Source: Marinilabiliaceae bacterium JC017
GTDB taxonomy: Bacteria; Bacteroidota; Bacteroidia; Bacteroidales; Marinilabiliaceae
Length of the DNA: 64,000 bases
Assembly (NCBI GenBank): GCA_004296775.1
Contig: RHGE01000004.1
Span: 1 to 64,000 of the forward strand
Direction: 5' to 3'
Below the pieces are notes generated by a model, which did not search any database, was not told where the DNA came from, and was given only the letters and a program-made list of their open reading frames with translations. The translations under genes were made by a program, and so were the position numbers. Below are positions 19,295 to 29,310 of this stretch, piece after piece (the stretch's first letter is position 1; each line of letters begins with the position of its first letter).

Positions 19295-20149
19295 TTATTG
19301 CGTTACTGCTTCTAATTTATATCCTTGTTGCTTCAACAAGCTAATAACTCCTTTTTCACCGGCCAAATGTCCTGCACCCACAGCAATAAAGCAACTTCCT
19401 TCTCCGATGGCTTTTTCAATCACAGGAATCCATCTTTTATTCCGATTATCAAGTAACTCTTCAGAAAACTTTTTCATCTCCTCTTCCTGAAGAATCAAAT
19501 GATAAAGGGCCTCAATATCCTGCTTTTTATAAGTTTCAATTAACCTGGCGAAAAGAGCTTTCCCTTCCTCTGCTTCCTTAACACCATCCACCACCCAATC
19601 AAGTTGTTCCTCGTATGAAATATTATTAAACAAGGAGAGCTGATCCTCAACCTGCTCCAATCCTTTCACTGTTTTTTGTTTTGCTTTAGCCAAATTAGTA
19701 AAAATCATTTCATACTGCTGAGGCACTGGACAGTCTACTCCCAACTTAATTGCCAACATGGCTGAAATTGCCCATGGTTTAAGAATACCCAACTGATCCA
19801 GTCCTGCTCCCATATTAGCTTTCAAAAAATCATCAACCAATAGCTGATCCTTTTCCATCAAATCAACTTTAATGTTTTTCATTCCTTCATTGATCATTCC
19901 TTTTTGTATAACTTGCATCACCTGAGGATCAGTCATGTCAATCTCCAGATAAAGCGTATTACTTCCCTCAAAGGCCTCTTCAATTGATTTATTCATCACC
20001 ATGTCATCCTCGCAAATAGCATGGATTGTACCAAACAGATAGGATGACGACTCAAGTCCGTTCCCGGAAATTTTCCAAAGAAGAGAATTCTGTGCAATCA
20101 CATTAAATCCAAAAGCACATAAAAACAATAATAATATTTGCTTTCTCAT
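19295..20149 (-). CDS. TraB/GumN family protein, secreted
   Basis: 284 residues with a signal peptide (ends NVIAQ). The family pattern is clear: SSYLFGTIHAICEDD near the N terminus (the GT.H motif), YLEIDM, and the C-terminal FIAVGAGHLAGEKGVISLLKQQGYKLE. TraB/GumN (Tiki-like) proteins are proposed metal-dependent proteases or erythromycin-esterase-like hydrolases; the conserved His/Glu set fits, but no substrate is known. Divergent from the metallo-hydrolase gene at 20235 across an 85-bp gap that must hold both promoters. Confidence 0.85.
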   Translation of the reverse strand: MRKQILLLFLCAFGFNVIAQNSLLWKISGNGLESSSYLFGTIHAICEDDMVMNKSIEEAFEGSNTLYLEIDMTDPQVMQVIQKGMINEGMKNIKVDLMEKDQLLVDDFLKANMGAGLDQLGILKPWAISAMLAIKLGVDCPVPQQYEMIFTNLAKAKQKTVKGLEQVEDQLSLFNNISYEEQLDWVVDGVKEAEEGKALFARLIETYKKQDIEALYHLILQEEEMKKFSEELLDNRNKRWIPVIEKAIGEGSCFIAVGAGHLAGEKGVISLLKQQGYKLEAVTQ

Positions 20150-20234
20150 AAATTTTAAACTTACTGGTTAAATAACAGGTAAAAGTAACAATAATGGTTA
20201 ACTTGCATTATCATTATTTACCTCATTATATAAC

Positions 20235-21056
20235 ATGGAAGTAATTACTCTCATTGACAACAACTGTAATGATAAATCTTTCCAATGCGAACACGGACTT
20301 TCCTTCCTCCTTCGCACAGAAAATTACAATATTCTATTTGACACCGGCCAATCAGATAAATTAATTGAAAACGCCAGAACTTTAGGCATCGACTTATCAA
20401 CCATTGACTATATCGTGATTAGCCATGGCCACTATGATCATTCAGGCGGCTTACCTAAATTATTGCAGATAAACAAAAAAGCACATGTACTTATTCATCC
20501 CCGGGTATTCACAAACCGTTATTCCAAGTCAGAAAAGATGCTCAAAGAGAATGGAATTAAATGGAGGGATCAATGGCGCCAATACCAGAATCGCTTTATA
20601 TGGGTAGATCAAGACATAGAGATAATAAAAGATGTATGGATTGTTCAAGGCCTGGAAACACAACCGGGCTATGCAGTATCAAATCACCGGTTAATAACGG
20701 AAGCCTGTGGTAAAATGGTCCCTGATATATTTCCTGATGAAATCGTTCTATTCATCAAACAACCTGATGGTGTGGTTCTCTTTTCCGGCTGTGCTCATCA
20801 TGGCATTGTAAACATTCTATATACCATCAGACATCGTTACCATATCAATAATTTCAATTGGATATTTGGCGGATTACATCTGAAAGGTAAAGACCGCGAA
20901 GAGATAATACTCACACTCACCGGCACCCTTTCCTATAATGTCAATCAATGGGCGCTTAATCATTGCACCGGGGATGAGGCATTTGATATTTTCCATAGTG
21001 CCTATGCTGGTAGCATCCATTATGCAGCTTCAGGCTCTACTTTTATGATTTCCTGA
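20235..21056 (+). CDS. metallo-beta-lactamase-fold hydrolase
   Basis: 273 residues. The metal-binding motif HGHYDHSGG is intact (residues about 62-70), with FDTGQSD before it and later His residues in CAHHG, GGLHL and NHCTGD. The order resembles archaeal/bacterial MBL proteins annotated as dihydropterin-ribofuranosylaminobenzene phosphate synthase-like, but such names are rarely tested. No signal peptide, so cytoplasmic. Short AT-rich leader with no clear promoter box. Family secure, function unknown. Confidence 0.85.
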   Translation: MEVITLIDNNCNDKSFQCEHGLSFLLRTENYNILFDTGQSDKLIENARTLGIDLSTIDYIVISHGHYDHSGGLPKLLQINKKAHVLIHPRVFTNRYSKSEKMLKENGIKWRDQWRQYQNRFIWVDQDIEIIKDVWIVQGLETQPGYAVSNHRLITEACGKMVPDIFPDEIVLFIKQPDGVVLFSGCAHHGIVNILYTIRHRYHINNFNWIFGGLHLKGKDREEIILTLTGTLSYNVNQWALNHCTGDEAFDIFHSAYAGSIHYAASGSTFMIS

Positions 21057-21085
21057 CATATCCACACTATTAGGTTACCCCCTAA

Positions 21086-21994
21086 TCACCGTGTCAGCTC
21101 ATGAAAGACATCTTCCAGAGCTTTTTCTTCCCGGATCATGGTCAATAAAATCAATCCTTTTTCTACGGCTTTTGTGAAAATAGCAGGTCGCACATCTACA
21201 GTTCGATCAGCAGTTATCAACAAACTCGTTTCAGACAATGAGACAACCTTTTTTACATTAACCAAATCAAGCAATAGTTTCGGCTGGACCGGCTTATTAA
21301 ATTCAACAGTAACCAGGACTTCATCCCCTTGCTGTAGGCTACTCAACGCCGAAGCTTTCTGGTCAGCTACGATGTGTCCTTTATTAATAATAATCACCCG
21401 CTCACAAATAGCTTCCACTTCCTGCATGATATGAGTGGATAGCATCACTGTTTTCTCTCTGCCAATCTCCTTAATCAGGTTTCTCACATCCACTATTTGA
21501 TTGGGATCCAAACCAGTTGTGGGTTCATCAAGAATCAATACTTCAGGATCGGGAATTAATGCCTGCGCCAGTCCTACCCGCTGACGATATCCTTTTGAGA
21601 GAGAACCAATTTTTTTATGCTGTTCAGGCGTAAGTCCGGTCAGTTCAATCATCTCCTCCACACATTTTGACGGCTGAGAAATATTATACATTCCAGCCAC
21701 CATACGTAGATACTCCTTCACATACATATCCAAGTAGAGGGGATTATGCTCGGGCAGGTAGCCAACTTTACGTCTTAACTCCAGGGAATTCTCATCAACA
21801 CTAATGCCACATACTTCCACCTGACCTGAGGATGGTGGAAGATAGCCGGTAATAATCTTCATCATCGTTGATTTACCAGCCCCATTCGGCCCCAAAAAAC
21901 CAATAATCTCTCCATTATGAATATCAAAAGACACATCATCAAGCGCCTTTTGTTTTCCATACATCTTAGTGACACCATTAACCGATACTGACAT
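21086..21994 (-). CDS. gldA: GldA-like ABC transporter ATPase
   Basis: 302 residues. Walker A GPNGAGKSTMMKI, signature LSKGYRQRVGLAQALI and Walker B VLILDEPTTGLDPNQ define an ABC ATPase with an extra C-terminal domain of about 80 residues, as in GldA. GldA works with GldF/GldG in gliding-motility ABC transport in Bacteroidota; these partners are not next door here, so the gliding role is unproven, and related drug/Nos-type ATPases are an alternative. Single-gene transcript, convergent with the metallo-hydrolase gene. Confidence 0.8.
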   Translation of the reverse strand: MSVSVNGVTKMYGKQKALDDVSFDIHNGEIIGFLGPNGAGKSTMMKIITGYLPPSSGQVEVCGISVDENSLELRRKVGYLPEHNPLYLDMYVKEYLRMVAGMYNISQPSKCVEEMIELTGLTPEQHKKIGSLSKGYRQRVGLAQALIPDPEVLILDEPTTGLDPNQIVDVRNLIKEIGREKTVMLSTHIMQEVEAICERVIIINKGHIVADQKASALSSLQQGDEVLVTVEFNKPVQPKLLLDLVNVKKVVSLSETSLLITADRTVDVRPAIFTKAVEKGLILLTMIREEKALEDVFHELTR

Positions 21995-22233
21995 AAACCG
22001 CTATTTTATGAGGCAATAAAGTTATCACTTTTCAGTAATTTCAGCGACGTATCCTTTCGGTACAAAATTTCATTCCTTTTCCCTTCCTCAGATCGAATCA
22101 TTTCGAAAATATTCACAGCCAGATACAACAAGGGAATCTTCAATCATTCACTAATGAATTTTTCCTTCATGAAATAAATCCTAGTCAAGGATATTACAAC
22201 CATCAGGATGAATCTTTCCCCGCTGATATTTTT

Positions 22234-22241
22234 TACATTTG
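22234..22241 (+). promoter_or_regulatory. -7 box of the ispG promoter
   Basis: TACATTTG fits the Bacteroidota TAnnTTTG box and lies 24 bp before the chosen ATG. No TTTG at the expected upstream spacing. Confidence 0.5.
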
Positions 22242-22265
22242 CACCTTAAAACTAAAAAAAAGGAA

Positions 22266-24146
22266 ATGGAAAGGGCATCGAATACCAGCTATTGCGAAAA
22301 TCTGTTTCAATACAAAAAAAATCCCACATGTTCGGTGCATGTCGGGCAAATTGAAATAGGAGGAGACAACCCCATTCGAATCCAGTCAATGACCACCACC
22401 AACACTTTAGATACTGAAGGAACGGCTCAACAGGCCATTCGGATCATCGAAGCAGGTGGCGAACTGGTACGGGTAACGACGCAAGGGCGCCGGGAAGCCC
22501 GGAACATGGAAGCCATCAAAGCCCATATTCTGGAAAAAGGTTATGATACACCATTAGTTGCTGACATTCATTTTAATCCCAATGCCGCTACTATTGCGGC
22601 ACAACTAATAGAAAAGGTTCGCATCAACCCCGGTAATTTTACAGGAGGGGCTAAAAAATTCGAACAGATTGATTATACTGATGCATGCTACCAGGAAGAA
22701 CTAAAGGAAGTAGAATCCAAACTAGTTCCTTTCCTAAATATTTGTAAAGAACATCATACAGCTGTTCGTATTGGCACTAACCACGGCTCCCTTTCGGACC
22801 GGATCATGAGCCGCTTTGGAGATACGCCTGAGGGAATGGTCGAATCATGCCTGGAATACCTGCGCCTGTGTAAAGCTCACGATTTTAATGACATTGTACT
22901 CAGTATCAAGTCTAGCAATACCCGGATTATGGTACACACAGTGCGTTTATTGGTGGCCCGGATGAAAGAAGAAAAAATGAATTTCCCGTTACACCTGGGT
23001 GTTACCGAGGCAGGCAGTGAAGACGAAGGCCGCATTAAATCAGCTGTTGGCTCAGGAGCTTTATTGGTGGATGGTCTTGGTGACACAATCCGCGTTTCAC
23101 TAACTGAAGAACCAGAAAATGAAATACCGGTTGCAAAAAAACTAGTAGCCCACATTGTGCAAAGAGAAGGCCATGCAGCGATTGAACCAGTAACCATTTC
23201 CGAATTCTCACCCTATAGTTATCAACGCCGTGAATCGCACGAGGTATTAAATACCGGAAAAAACAACGTGCCGGTTGTAATTGCCGATATACGAAATATA
23301 TCAACTATTTCTTTCGAAGGCGGACAGCTCCCTGAGTATGCCTTGTGTTCCTCTTTCAGTGAAGCCAGCAAGCTGCCTGAAGAAGTTAAAGCAATACTGC
23401 CTTATGAAGAATGGAAAACAACAACCAATCATTCTGCCATATCTCCGTTAGTCACTTTAACTAATTATAAGGATTTCACAGCCTCTGAAACAGCCTTTTT
23501 CATGCTCTCTTACCCGGAGCTTTCGGAGAAAGTAATTAACTTTCTGAAACAGCATCCTGAAATAATAGTCGTTTTAACCACCAATCATATCAATGGTCCC
23601 GTTGAACAACGAACTGCTATCTTTAAAATGAACCAGTATGGATTAACCCATCCGGTAATTCTTCATCAACAGTATGAAGAAAATGAAAAAGATGATTTTC
23701 AAATTAAAGCAGCAGCCGACACGGGCATATTATTCCTGGATGGTTTGGCTGATGGTCTAATGCTGTCAAATCAAGGCACCCTTCCGCTTTCAACCATTAT
23801 AGAGACCCAATTTGGTATTCTTCAGGCATCAAGAGTACGATTCTCAAAGACAGAATTTATCTCCTGCCCGGGATGCGGACGTACCCTATTTGACCTACAG
23901 GAGACAGCCCGCCAGATTAAGGCCCGCACCTCTCACCTGAAAGGATTAAAAATAGGTATTATGGGATGCATTGTGAATGGGGTAGGAGAAATGGCTGATG
24001 CTGATTACGGTTACATTGGATCGGGTCCCGACAAAGTAAGCCTTTTTAAGAACAGAGAATTAATTCAAAAAAATATTCCTCGTCATGAAGCAGTAGACGC
24101 CCTCATTAACTTGATTAAAGAAAATGGAGATTGGGTCGATTCATAA
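22266..24146 (+). CDS. ispG: IspG (GcpE), 4-hydroxy-3-methylbut-2-enyl diphosphate synthase, long form
   Basis: 626 residues from the ATG at 22266; an upstream in-frame TTG (22239) overlaps the promoter box and is rejected. The TIM barrel (IRIQSMTTTNT, DIHFNPNAA, RINPGN) is followed by an insertion of roughly 250 residues and then the 4Fe-4S domain with SCPGCGRT and MGCIVNG. The long insertion is typical of Bacteroidota, Chlamydia and plant enzymes. It makes HMBPP in the MEP isoprenoid pathway using reduced ferredoxin or flavodoxin. Single-gene unit. Confidence 0.95.
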   Translation: MERASNTSYCENLFQYKKNPTCSVHVGQIEIGGDNPIRIQSMTTTNTLDTEGTAQQAIRIIEAGGELVRVTTQGRREARNMEAIKAHILEKGYDTPLVADIHFNPNAATIAAQLIEKVRINPGNFTGGAKKFEQIDYTDACYQEELKEVESKLVPFLNICKEHHTAVRIGTNHGSLSDRIMSRFGDTPEGMVESCLEYLRLCKAHDFNDIVLSIKSSNTRIMVHTVRLLVARMKEEKMNFPLHLGVTEAGSEDEGRIKSAVGSGALLVDGLGDTIRVSLTEEPENEIPVAKKLVAHIVQREGHAAIEPVTISEFSPYSYQRRESHEVLNTGKNNVPVVIADIRNISTISFEGGQLPEYALCSSFSEASKLPEEVKAILPYEEWKTTTNHSAISPLVTLTNYKDFTASETAFFMLSYPELSEKVINFLKQHPEIIVVLTTNHINGPVEQRTAIFKMNQYGLTHPVILHQQYEENEKDDFQIKAAADTGILFLDGLADGLMLSNQGTLPLSTIIETQFGILQASRVRFSKTEFISCPGCGRTLFDLQETARQIKARTSHLKGLKIGIMGCIVNGVGEMADADYGYIGSGPDKVSLFKNRELIQKNIPRHEAVDALINLIKENGDWVDS

Positions 24147-24282
24147 GCAAATCAATAGAGTTAATCAAAAACCTCTGTGCAATGATGGAATGTTTTAAGC
24201 GGTGAAAATGAATTTTTTGCAATGGTGATGATGTTTTTATAAATTGCAACGGCCAAAAAATGACATATATAATCTAACCTGC

Positions 24283-25065
24283 ATGAAAACTATTTTATTT
24301 GTGTTCCTTCTTTTACTGATTCCTCTGGCCTCACCGGCTGAAGAACTGGTTTTAAAAGGAACTTTTCAGGGGGAAAACCTATATGTAAAAAATCCATTTG
24401 CTTCGTCAGGTGTAGGTTTCTGCATATATGAAGTAACGGTAAATGGATTAACCACAACCGATGAGATCAATTCCAGCGCTTTTGAGATTGACCTTTCAGT
24501 TTATGGCTTCAATAAAGGCGATGGACTTACTGTCACCATAAAATATAAGGAGGATTGTCAACCGAAAGTATTAAACCCGGAAGTTTTGAACTCACGTACC
24601 ACGTTCGTTATATCATCGATCGAACTATCGGATACACAAATAACCTGGCAAACCACCCTGGAATCCGGTGCATTACCTTATGTGATAGAACAATTCCGAT
24701 GGAATAAATGGGTAAAAGTGGGGCAGGTTAACGGAACAGGCAAGCAAAGCATCTCCAACTACAGTGCCCCGGTTCGATTACATTCCGGAGAAAACAAATT
24801 CCGTCTGAAACAAATTGATTACCTGAAAAAGCCACGCTATTCCAAGGAAATCAGTACCGTTTCGAAAAAGGCTCCTGTCACCTTTTCTCCTACCAGGCCA
24901 AACGATAAAATTACTTTTACCGCTCCCACCTTGTATGAGATATATGATGCTTACGGAGGCATCGTTTTTAAGGGATATGGCCGTGAAGTAAAGGTAGCCG
25001 GTTTAACAAACGGAAGATATTACATCAATTATGACAACAAGATGGGACGATTTACAAAAAAATAG
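24283..25065 (+). CDS. secreted protein of unknown function
   Basis: 260 residues from the ATG at 24283, where a clear signal peptide begins (MKTILFVFLLLLIPLASPAE); an earlier TTG start would bury it. The mature part is strand-rich: a first domain of about 90 residues with one FCIYEV and one EDCQP cysteine, a fibronectin-like middle (DTQITWQTTLESG), and a C-terminal strand set ending in GLTNGRYYINYDNKMGRFTKK, which resembles the tail of T9SS-type sorting domains but is shorter than those. It lies 136 bp after ispG and ends in its own terminator. I do not recognise a family. Confidence 0.75.
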   Translation: MKTILFVFLLLLIPLASPAEELVLKGTFQGENLYVKNPFASSGVGFCIYEVTVNGLTTTDEINSSAFEIDLSVYGFNKGDGLTVTIKYKEDCQPKVLNPEVLNSRTTFVISSIELSDTQITWQTTLESGALPYVIEQFRWNKWVKVGQVNGTGKQSISNYSAPVRLHSGENKFRLKQIDYLKKPRYSKEISTVSKKAPVTFSPTRPNDKITFTAPTLYEIYDAYGGIVFKGYGREVKVAGLTNGRYYINYDNKMGRFTKK

Positions 25066-25092
25066 TCTCTGAAAAAATAAGATTCTACATTA

Positions 25093-25118
25093 GGGCAGTT
25101 ATTCACTGCCCTTTTTTA
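25093..25118 (+). terminator. intrinsic terminator after the 24283 gene
   Basis: GGGCAGT (25093-25099) / ACTGCCC (25105-25111) followed by TTTTTT. Confidence 0.88.
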
Positions 25119-25192
25119 TATGTTTCTTTTAATGGGTAAGAATCAATCCCTTCATTTATTAAGCAAAAACACCCAGATTAAAAACAAATCAC

Positions 25193-25200
25193 TAATTTTG
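25193..25200 (+). promoter_or_regulatory. -7 box of the asnS promoter
   Basis: TAATTTTG, an exact TAnnTTTG match, 26 bp before the asnS ATG. Confidence 0.55.
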
Positions 25201-25226
25201 TACTCCTAATAAAAAATAATTAAAAC

Positions 25227-26675
25227 ATGGGACAGATGCGCCGAACCAAAATCGTCGATTTGCTTCAATCTAAAGAATTTGGCAAACAAATAATTGTTAA
25301 GGGTTGGGTAAGAACCAAACGTGGAAATAAGCAAGTTAATTTTATCGCATTAAATGACGGATCATGTATTCACAATATACAAATTGTAGTGGATGTTCCG
25401 GATTTTGACGAAAATCTACTCAAGCGTATCACTACCGGGGCATCTGTGTCGATCAATGGTGAATTGATCGAATCGCAAGGTAGCGGACAATCTGTAGAGA
25501 TTAAAGCCAAAACCATTGAGGTGCTGGGAGAATGTGATCCGGAAAAATATCCGTTACAGCCTAAGAAACACTCCTTGGAATTTTTAAGAGAGATTGCTCA
25601 CTTGCGTTTCCGTACCAATACCTTTAGCTCCATTACAAGGATCAGACATGCCATGATCTTTGCCGTTCATAAATTCTTCACCGAAAAAGGATTCTACAAC
25701 ATCCACACGCCTATTATTACAGCGTCGGATGCCGAGGGAGCCGGAGAAATGTTTCAGGTGACGACATTAAACATGGACAGTGTGCCACGAACAGAAGAAG
25801 GAAAAATTGATTTCTCGGAAGATTTCTTTGGCCGCTCTACCAACCTTACCGTATCCGGTCAGCTGGAAGGCGAATTAGCCGCCATGGCCATGGCCGAGAT
25901 ATATACCTTCGGGCCTACTTTCAGGGCTGAAAATTCAAATACATCCCGTCACTTGTCAGAATTCTGGATGATTGAACCGGAAATGGCTTTCTACGACCTG
26001 GATGATAACATGGACCTGGCAGAAGAATTCCTGAAATTCCTTATCCAGTATGCTTTGGATAATTGCATGGATGACTTACTATTCCTGAGCAAACGTCTTC
26101 AGGAAGAAGAGAAAAATAAGAAAGCCGACGAACGCTCCATGGAGTTGATCGAGAAGCTTCGGTTCGTGATGGAAAACGACTTTGTACGCCTCACCTACTC
26201 TGAAGCCATTGATATATTGAAGAACTCAAAACCTAACAAGAAAGGTAAATTTAACTATCCTATCACCGGTTTTGGTTCCGACCTTCAATCAGAACACGAA
26301 CGTTACCTGGTTGAGAAGCACTTCAAAAAACCAGTTATCCTTACCGACTATCCAAAAGAGATCAAAGCTTTTTATATGAAGCTAAATGAGGATGGCAACA
26401 CGGTAAGAGCCATGGACGTACTATTCCCGCAGATTGGTGAGATTATTGGTGGTTCACAACGTGAAGAGAGTTATGAAAAACTAACCGGCCGCATGCAGGA
26501 AATGGATATTCCGGAAAAGGATATGTGGTGGTACCTGGATACCCGTCGTTACGGCTCCGTACCTCACAGTGGCTTTGGTTTAGGATTTGAACGCCTAATG
26601 TTATTTGTTACAGGAATGAGTAACATACGTGACGTTATTCCTTTCCCACGAGCACCTAAAACAGCCGAATTTTAA
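25227..26675 (+). CDS. asnS: asparaginyl-tRNA synthetase
   Basis: 482 residues of a class IIb synthetase. N-terminal OB-fold anticodon-binding domain ([23 protein letters not shown]), then the catalytic core with motif 2 ([22 protein letters not shown]) and motif 3 ([21 protein letters not shown]). The PRAP-like end [10 protein letters not shown] is typical of AsnS rather than AspS. It charges tRNA-Asn with asparagine in the cytoplasm. A strong terminator follows the stop. Confidence 0.97.
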   Translation: MGQMRRTKIVDLLQSKEFGKQIIVKGWVRTKRGNKQVNFIALNDGSCIHNIQIVVDVPDFDENLLKRITTGASVSINGELIESQGSGQSVEIKAKTIEVLGECDPEKYPLQPKKHSLEFLREIAHLRFRTNTFSSITRIRHAMIFAVHKFFTEKGFYNIHTPIITASDAEGAGEMFQVTTLNMDSVPRTEEGKIDFSEDFFGRSTNLTVSGQLEGELAAMAMAEIYTFGPTFRAENSNTSRHLSEFWMIEPEMAFYDLDDNMDLAEEFLKFLIQYALDNCMDDLLFLSKRLQEEEKNKKADERSMELIEKLRFVMENDFVRLTYSEAIDILKNSKPNKKGKFNYPITGFGSDLQSEHERYLVEKHFKKPVILTDYPKEIKAFYMKLNEDGNTVRAMDVLFPQIGEIIGGSQREESYEKLTGRMQEMDIPEKDMWWYLDTRRYGSVPHSGFGLGFERLMLFVTGMSNIRDVIPFPRAPKTAEF

Positions 26676-26694
26676 GAAATTCAATTAAGCCTAT

Positions 26695-26730
26695 AAAAAG
26701 CCGGGTTATCCTTTAACCCGGCTTTTCTTT
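26695..26730 (+). terminator. intrinsic terminator after asnS
   Basis: AGCCGGGTTA (26699-26708) pairs with TAACCCGGCT (26714-26723), followed by TTTCTTTT. Confidence 0.9.
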
Positions 26731-26791
26731 TATTAAACCCTAACGCCCCGTAAAAAGAGGAGGGAGGCTTCCGCATTTAGCGAATAAATCT

Positions 26792-26799
26792 TAATTTTG
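26792..26799 (+). promoter_or_regulatory. -7 box of the rpoN promoter
   Basis: TAATTTTG, exact TAnnTTTG match, about 90 bp before the rpoN ATG, implying an untranslated leader of about 85 bases. Confidence 0.45.
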
Positions 26800-26889
26800 T
26801 TTGGACACAGAAAGGACGGGAACATTGGTGAAGGCATAACGGATCGATCCCCAATTCCCGGGAAGTAATAATGAGCTAAGATTTTGGGG

Positions 26890-28338
26890 ATGTTAAAACA
26901 AAGTTTACAACAAAAGCTGTTACAAAAGTTATCACCTCTTCAGATTCAGGTGATAAAACTGCTGGAGATTCCAACGGCCCAACTGGAACAGCGAATAAAA
27001 AAAGAACTGGAAGAAAATCCTGTTTTAGAACTTGATAAAGAAACATCTGATATGGATTCGGATGAGCCCGAAATCAGGGAAACAGATAAAAATAAGGATG
27101 AGTTATCCATCGACGATTACATCCAGGATGAAGATATCCCCGCTTACAAGCTTCAATCCCGTAACTTCTCAAAAGACGATAAACACGAAGACATCCCCTT
27201 TTCTACCGGCACCACCTTTCATGAAAACCTGGTAAGTCAGCTGGGACTCCGCATCCTGAACGAACGCCAATTGGTTATTGCAGAATACATCATTGGCAAC
27301 ATCGATGAAGATGGATACCTCCGTCGCGAAGTCGATGAAATTATTGACGACCTGGCCTTTACTCAAAACCTGGAAGTGGATGAACGCGAAGCCCTGGATA
27401 TCCTGGAAATTGTACAGGATTTTGATCCGTCGGGCGTCGGCGCACGTGATCTTCAGGAGTGTCTGTTACTCCAGATCAAACGTAAAGACCGGTCGCATCC
27501 GCCCATGGAGAACGCCTTTAATATCATTCGCTACCACTTCGACGAATTCACTAAAAAGCATTACGATAAAATCATAAAACGGCTGCATCTGGAAGAAGAT
27601 GACCTCAAAGATGCCATGGAAGAGATCTTAAAACTCAATCCCAAGCCCGGCAGCTCCTATAGCAACACCCTCAGTAAAACGGTACAACACATCATCCCTG
27701 ATTTTATCCTTGAAATAGAAGACGAAAACTATCAATTGAGCCTTAACTCCAAAAACGTGCCTGAACTGCGCATTAGTCAAACGTATTCCAACATGCTGGT
27801 AGACTATAACGCCAGCAAAAAGAATCAATCACGGGAAAAGAAAGAGGCTGTTATTTTTGTGAAGCAGAAACTGGACGCTGCCAAATGGTTCATTGATGCC
27901 ATCCGGCAACGTCAGAATACCCTGCTAACCGTTATGAATGCCATCTTAACCTATCAGAAAGACTACTTCAAAGAAGGCGATGAAAAAGAGCTGCGCCCCA
28001 TGATCCTGAAAGATATTGCCGAACTTACGCAATTAGATATTTCTACCATTTCAAGGGTTTCGAACAGTAAATACATACAAACCCATTTTGGCATATTTCC
28101 CCTTAAGTACTTCTTTTCAGAGGGCATGCAAACCGATACAGGGGAAGAGGTGAGTACCCGGGAAATTAAAAAGATCCTGGAAGAATGCATCGCCAATGAA
28201 GACAAGCGAAAACCCTTGACTGATGAAAAACTGGCGGTCATCCTCAAAGAAAAATCCTACAACATTGCCCGCCGTACCGTGGCCAAATACCGGGAACAAC
28301 TAAACATACCGGTGGCACGACTACGAAAAGAGCTTTAA
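26890..28338 (+). CDS. rpoN: RNA polymerase sigma-54 factor
   Basis: 482 residues from the ATG at 26890; the TTG six bases earlier is rejected. Region I is Gln/Leu rich (LQQKLLQKLSPLQIQVIKLLEIP ... ELEENPVLE), followed by an acidic region II, the core-binding region III and the C-terminal RpoN box ARRTVAKYREQLNIP, which reads the -24 element. Sigma-54 directs activator-dependent transcription. No enhancer-binding protein gene is present in the window. Adjacent to a small membrane protein gene on the same strand. Confidence 0.96.
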   Translation: MLKQSLQQKLLQKLSPLQIQVIKLLEIPTAQLEQRIKKELEENPVLELDKETSDMDSDEPEIRETDKNKDELSIDDYIQDEDIPAYKLQSRNFSKDDKHEDIPFSTGTTFHENLVSQLGLRILNERQLVIAEYIIGNIDEDGYLRREVDEIIDDLAFTQNLEVDEREALDILEIVQDFDPSGVGARDLQECLLLQIKRKDRSHPPMENAFNIIRYHFDEFTKKHYDKIIKRLHLEEDDLKDAMEEILKLNPKPGSSYSNTLSKTVQHIIPDFILEIEDENYQLSLNSKNVPELRISQTYSNMLVDYNASKKNQSREKKEAVIFVKQKLDAAKWFIDAIRQRQNTLLTVMNAILTYQKDYFKEGDEKELRPMILKDIAELTQLDISTISRVSNSKYIQTHFGIFPLKYFFSEGMQTDTGEEVSTREIKKILEECIANEDKRKPLTDEKLAVILKEKSYNIARRTVAKYREQLNIPVARLRKEL

Positions 28339-28450
28339 GCAACTGGATAATGATACCCCCACGAAACAATTGATGCCAGCCATCGTTCTTTCATGATGTT
28401 ATCAAACACTTATCCCTGCAGGCATAATCCCAATACTAATAATTGAACCA

Positions 28451-29056
28451 ATGAAACTATTTTCAAGAATAATTTCCACTCTCTTCCACCCATTACTGAT
28501 GCCCACTATCGGTCTTTTTCTCATCTTCAACGCCGGAAGCCACATCTCATTTATGCCCATAGAACTGAGACGCATCATCTACCTGGTGGTTTTCATCAGT
28601 TCCTGCCTGCTGCCCATCACCCTGATACCACTTTTCTTAATGCTGAAGGTCATCAAAAATGTTTACATGGAGAACCGGCGCGAGCGCATCATGCCCATCT
28701 TTACCGCCGGCTTTTTCTATTTTCTGGGCTATTTTCTTCTAAAACGCATTCCGTCCATTCCCCCCTTCCTGGAAAGTTATGTCCTGGCCACCCTCATCGC
28801 CGTCTATTCAGCGCTCATCATCACTTTTTTCTGGAAAATTAGTATTCACATGATAGGGATCGGCGGCCTGACCGGAGGTATTTTAGCCTTATCCCTGCGC
28901 TTCGGCCTCGACCTGTGGGTGTGGTTCTCCATAGCCCTGGTGATTGCCGGCCTGATTGGCACCGCGCGCTTATACCTGAAAGCACACTCCCCGGCACAAA
29001 TTTATGCCGGCTTTGCAACCGGCTTCTTCCTTGTTTTACTCAGTATCCTGATGTAG
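28451..29056 (+). CDS. PAP2-like integral membrane protein
   Basis: 201 residues with about six hydrophobic segments and few charged loops (LMPTIGLFLIFNAG; ENRRERIMPIFTAGFFYF). The C-terminal AHSPAQIYAGFATGF resembles the end of phosphatidic acid phosphatase (PAP2) proteins (SR..H..D..AG), but the catalytic Arg and the KX6RP motif are not seen, so it may be an inactive or strongly diverged member. It follows rpoN by 112 bp on the same strand and precedes the second accessory region. Role unknown. Confidence 0.7.
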   Translation: MKLFSRIISTLFHPLLMPTIGLFLIFNAGSHISFMPIELRRIIYLVVFISSCLLPITLIPLFLMLKVIKNVYMENRRERIMPIFTAGFFYFLGYFLLKRIPSIPPFLESYVLATLIAVYSALIITFFWKISIHMIGIGGLTGGILALSLRFGLDLWVWFSIALVIAGLIGTARLYLKAHSPAQIYAGFATGFFLVLLSILM

Positions 29057-29310
29057 CAGTCATCTATTAGATGATAGATATAAATCCTTTAACGAAAAAG
29101 AAGAAAAAAGAGACCTATAGAACAACTGCATCCTACAGCCAAAAAAATGGCGAATTACTTACAATCATTCCCTTCCAACATTCAACTTAAAATGTCAACA
29201 TTAAAAGTCAGAGTACCTATGTTTTTTCAGGAGTAGCCTAAAAAAAGCCTATTCGAGATATATTGCCTTTAACTGATTGTTTTGAATAGACCTACTTATA
29301 TCAAGTTCAT

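Noticed and set aside
25132-25209. 26-codon frame with several Asn codons before asnS (possible asparagine leader)
   Set aside because: The best promoter box (TAATTTTG, 25193-25200) lies inside the frame, so it would not be transcribed, and there is no hairpin between it and asnS.
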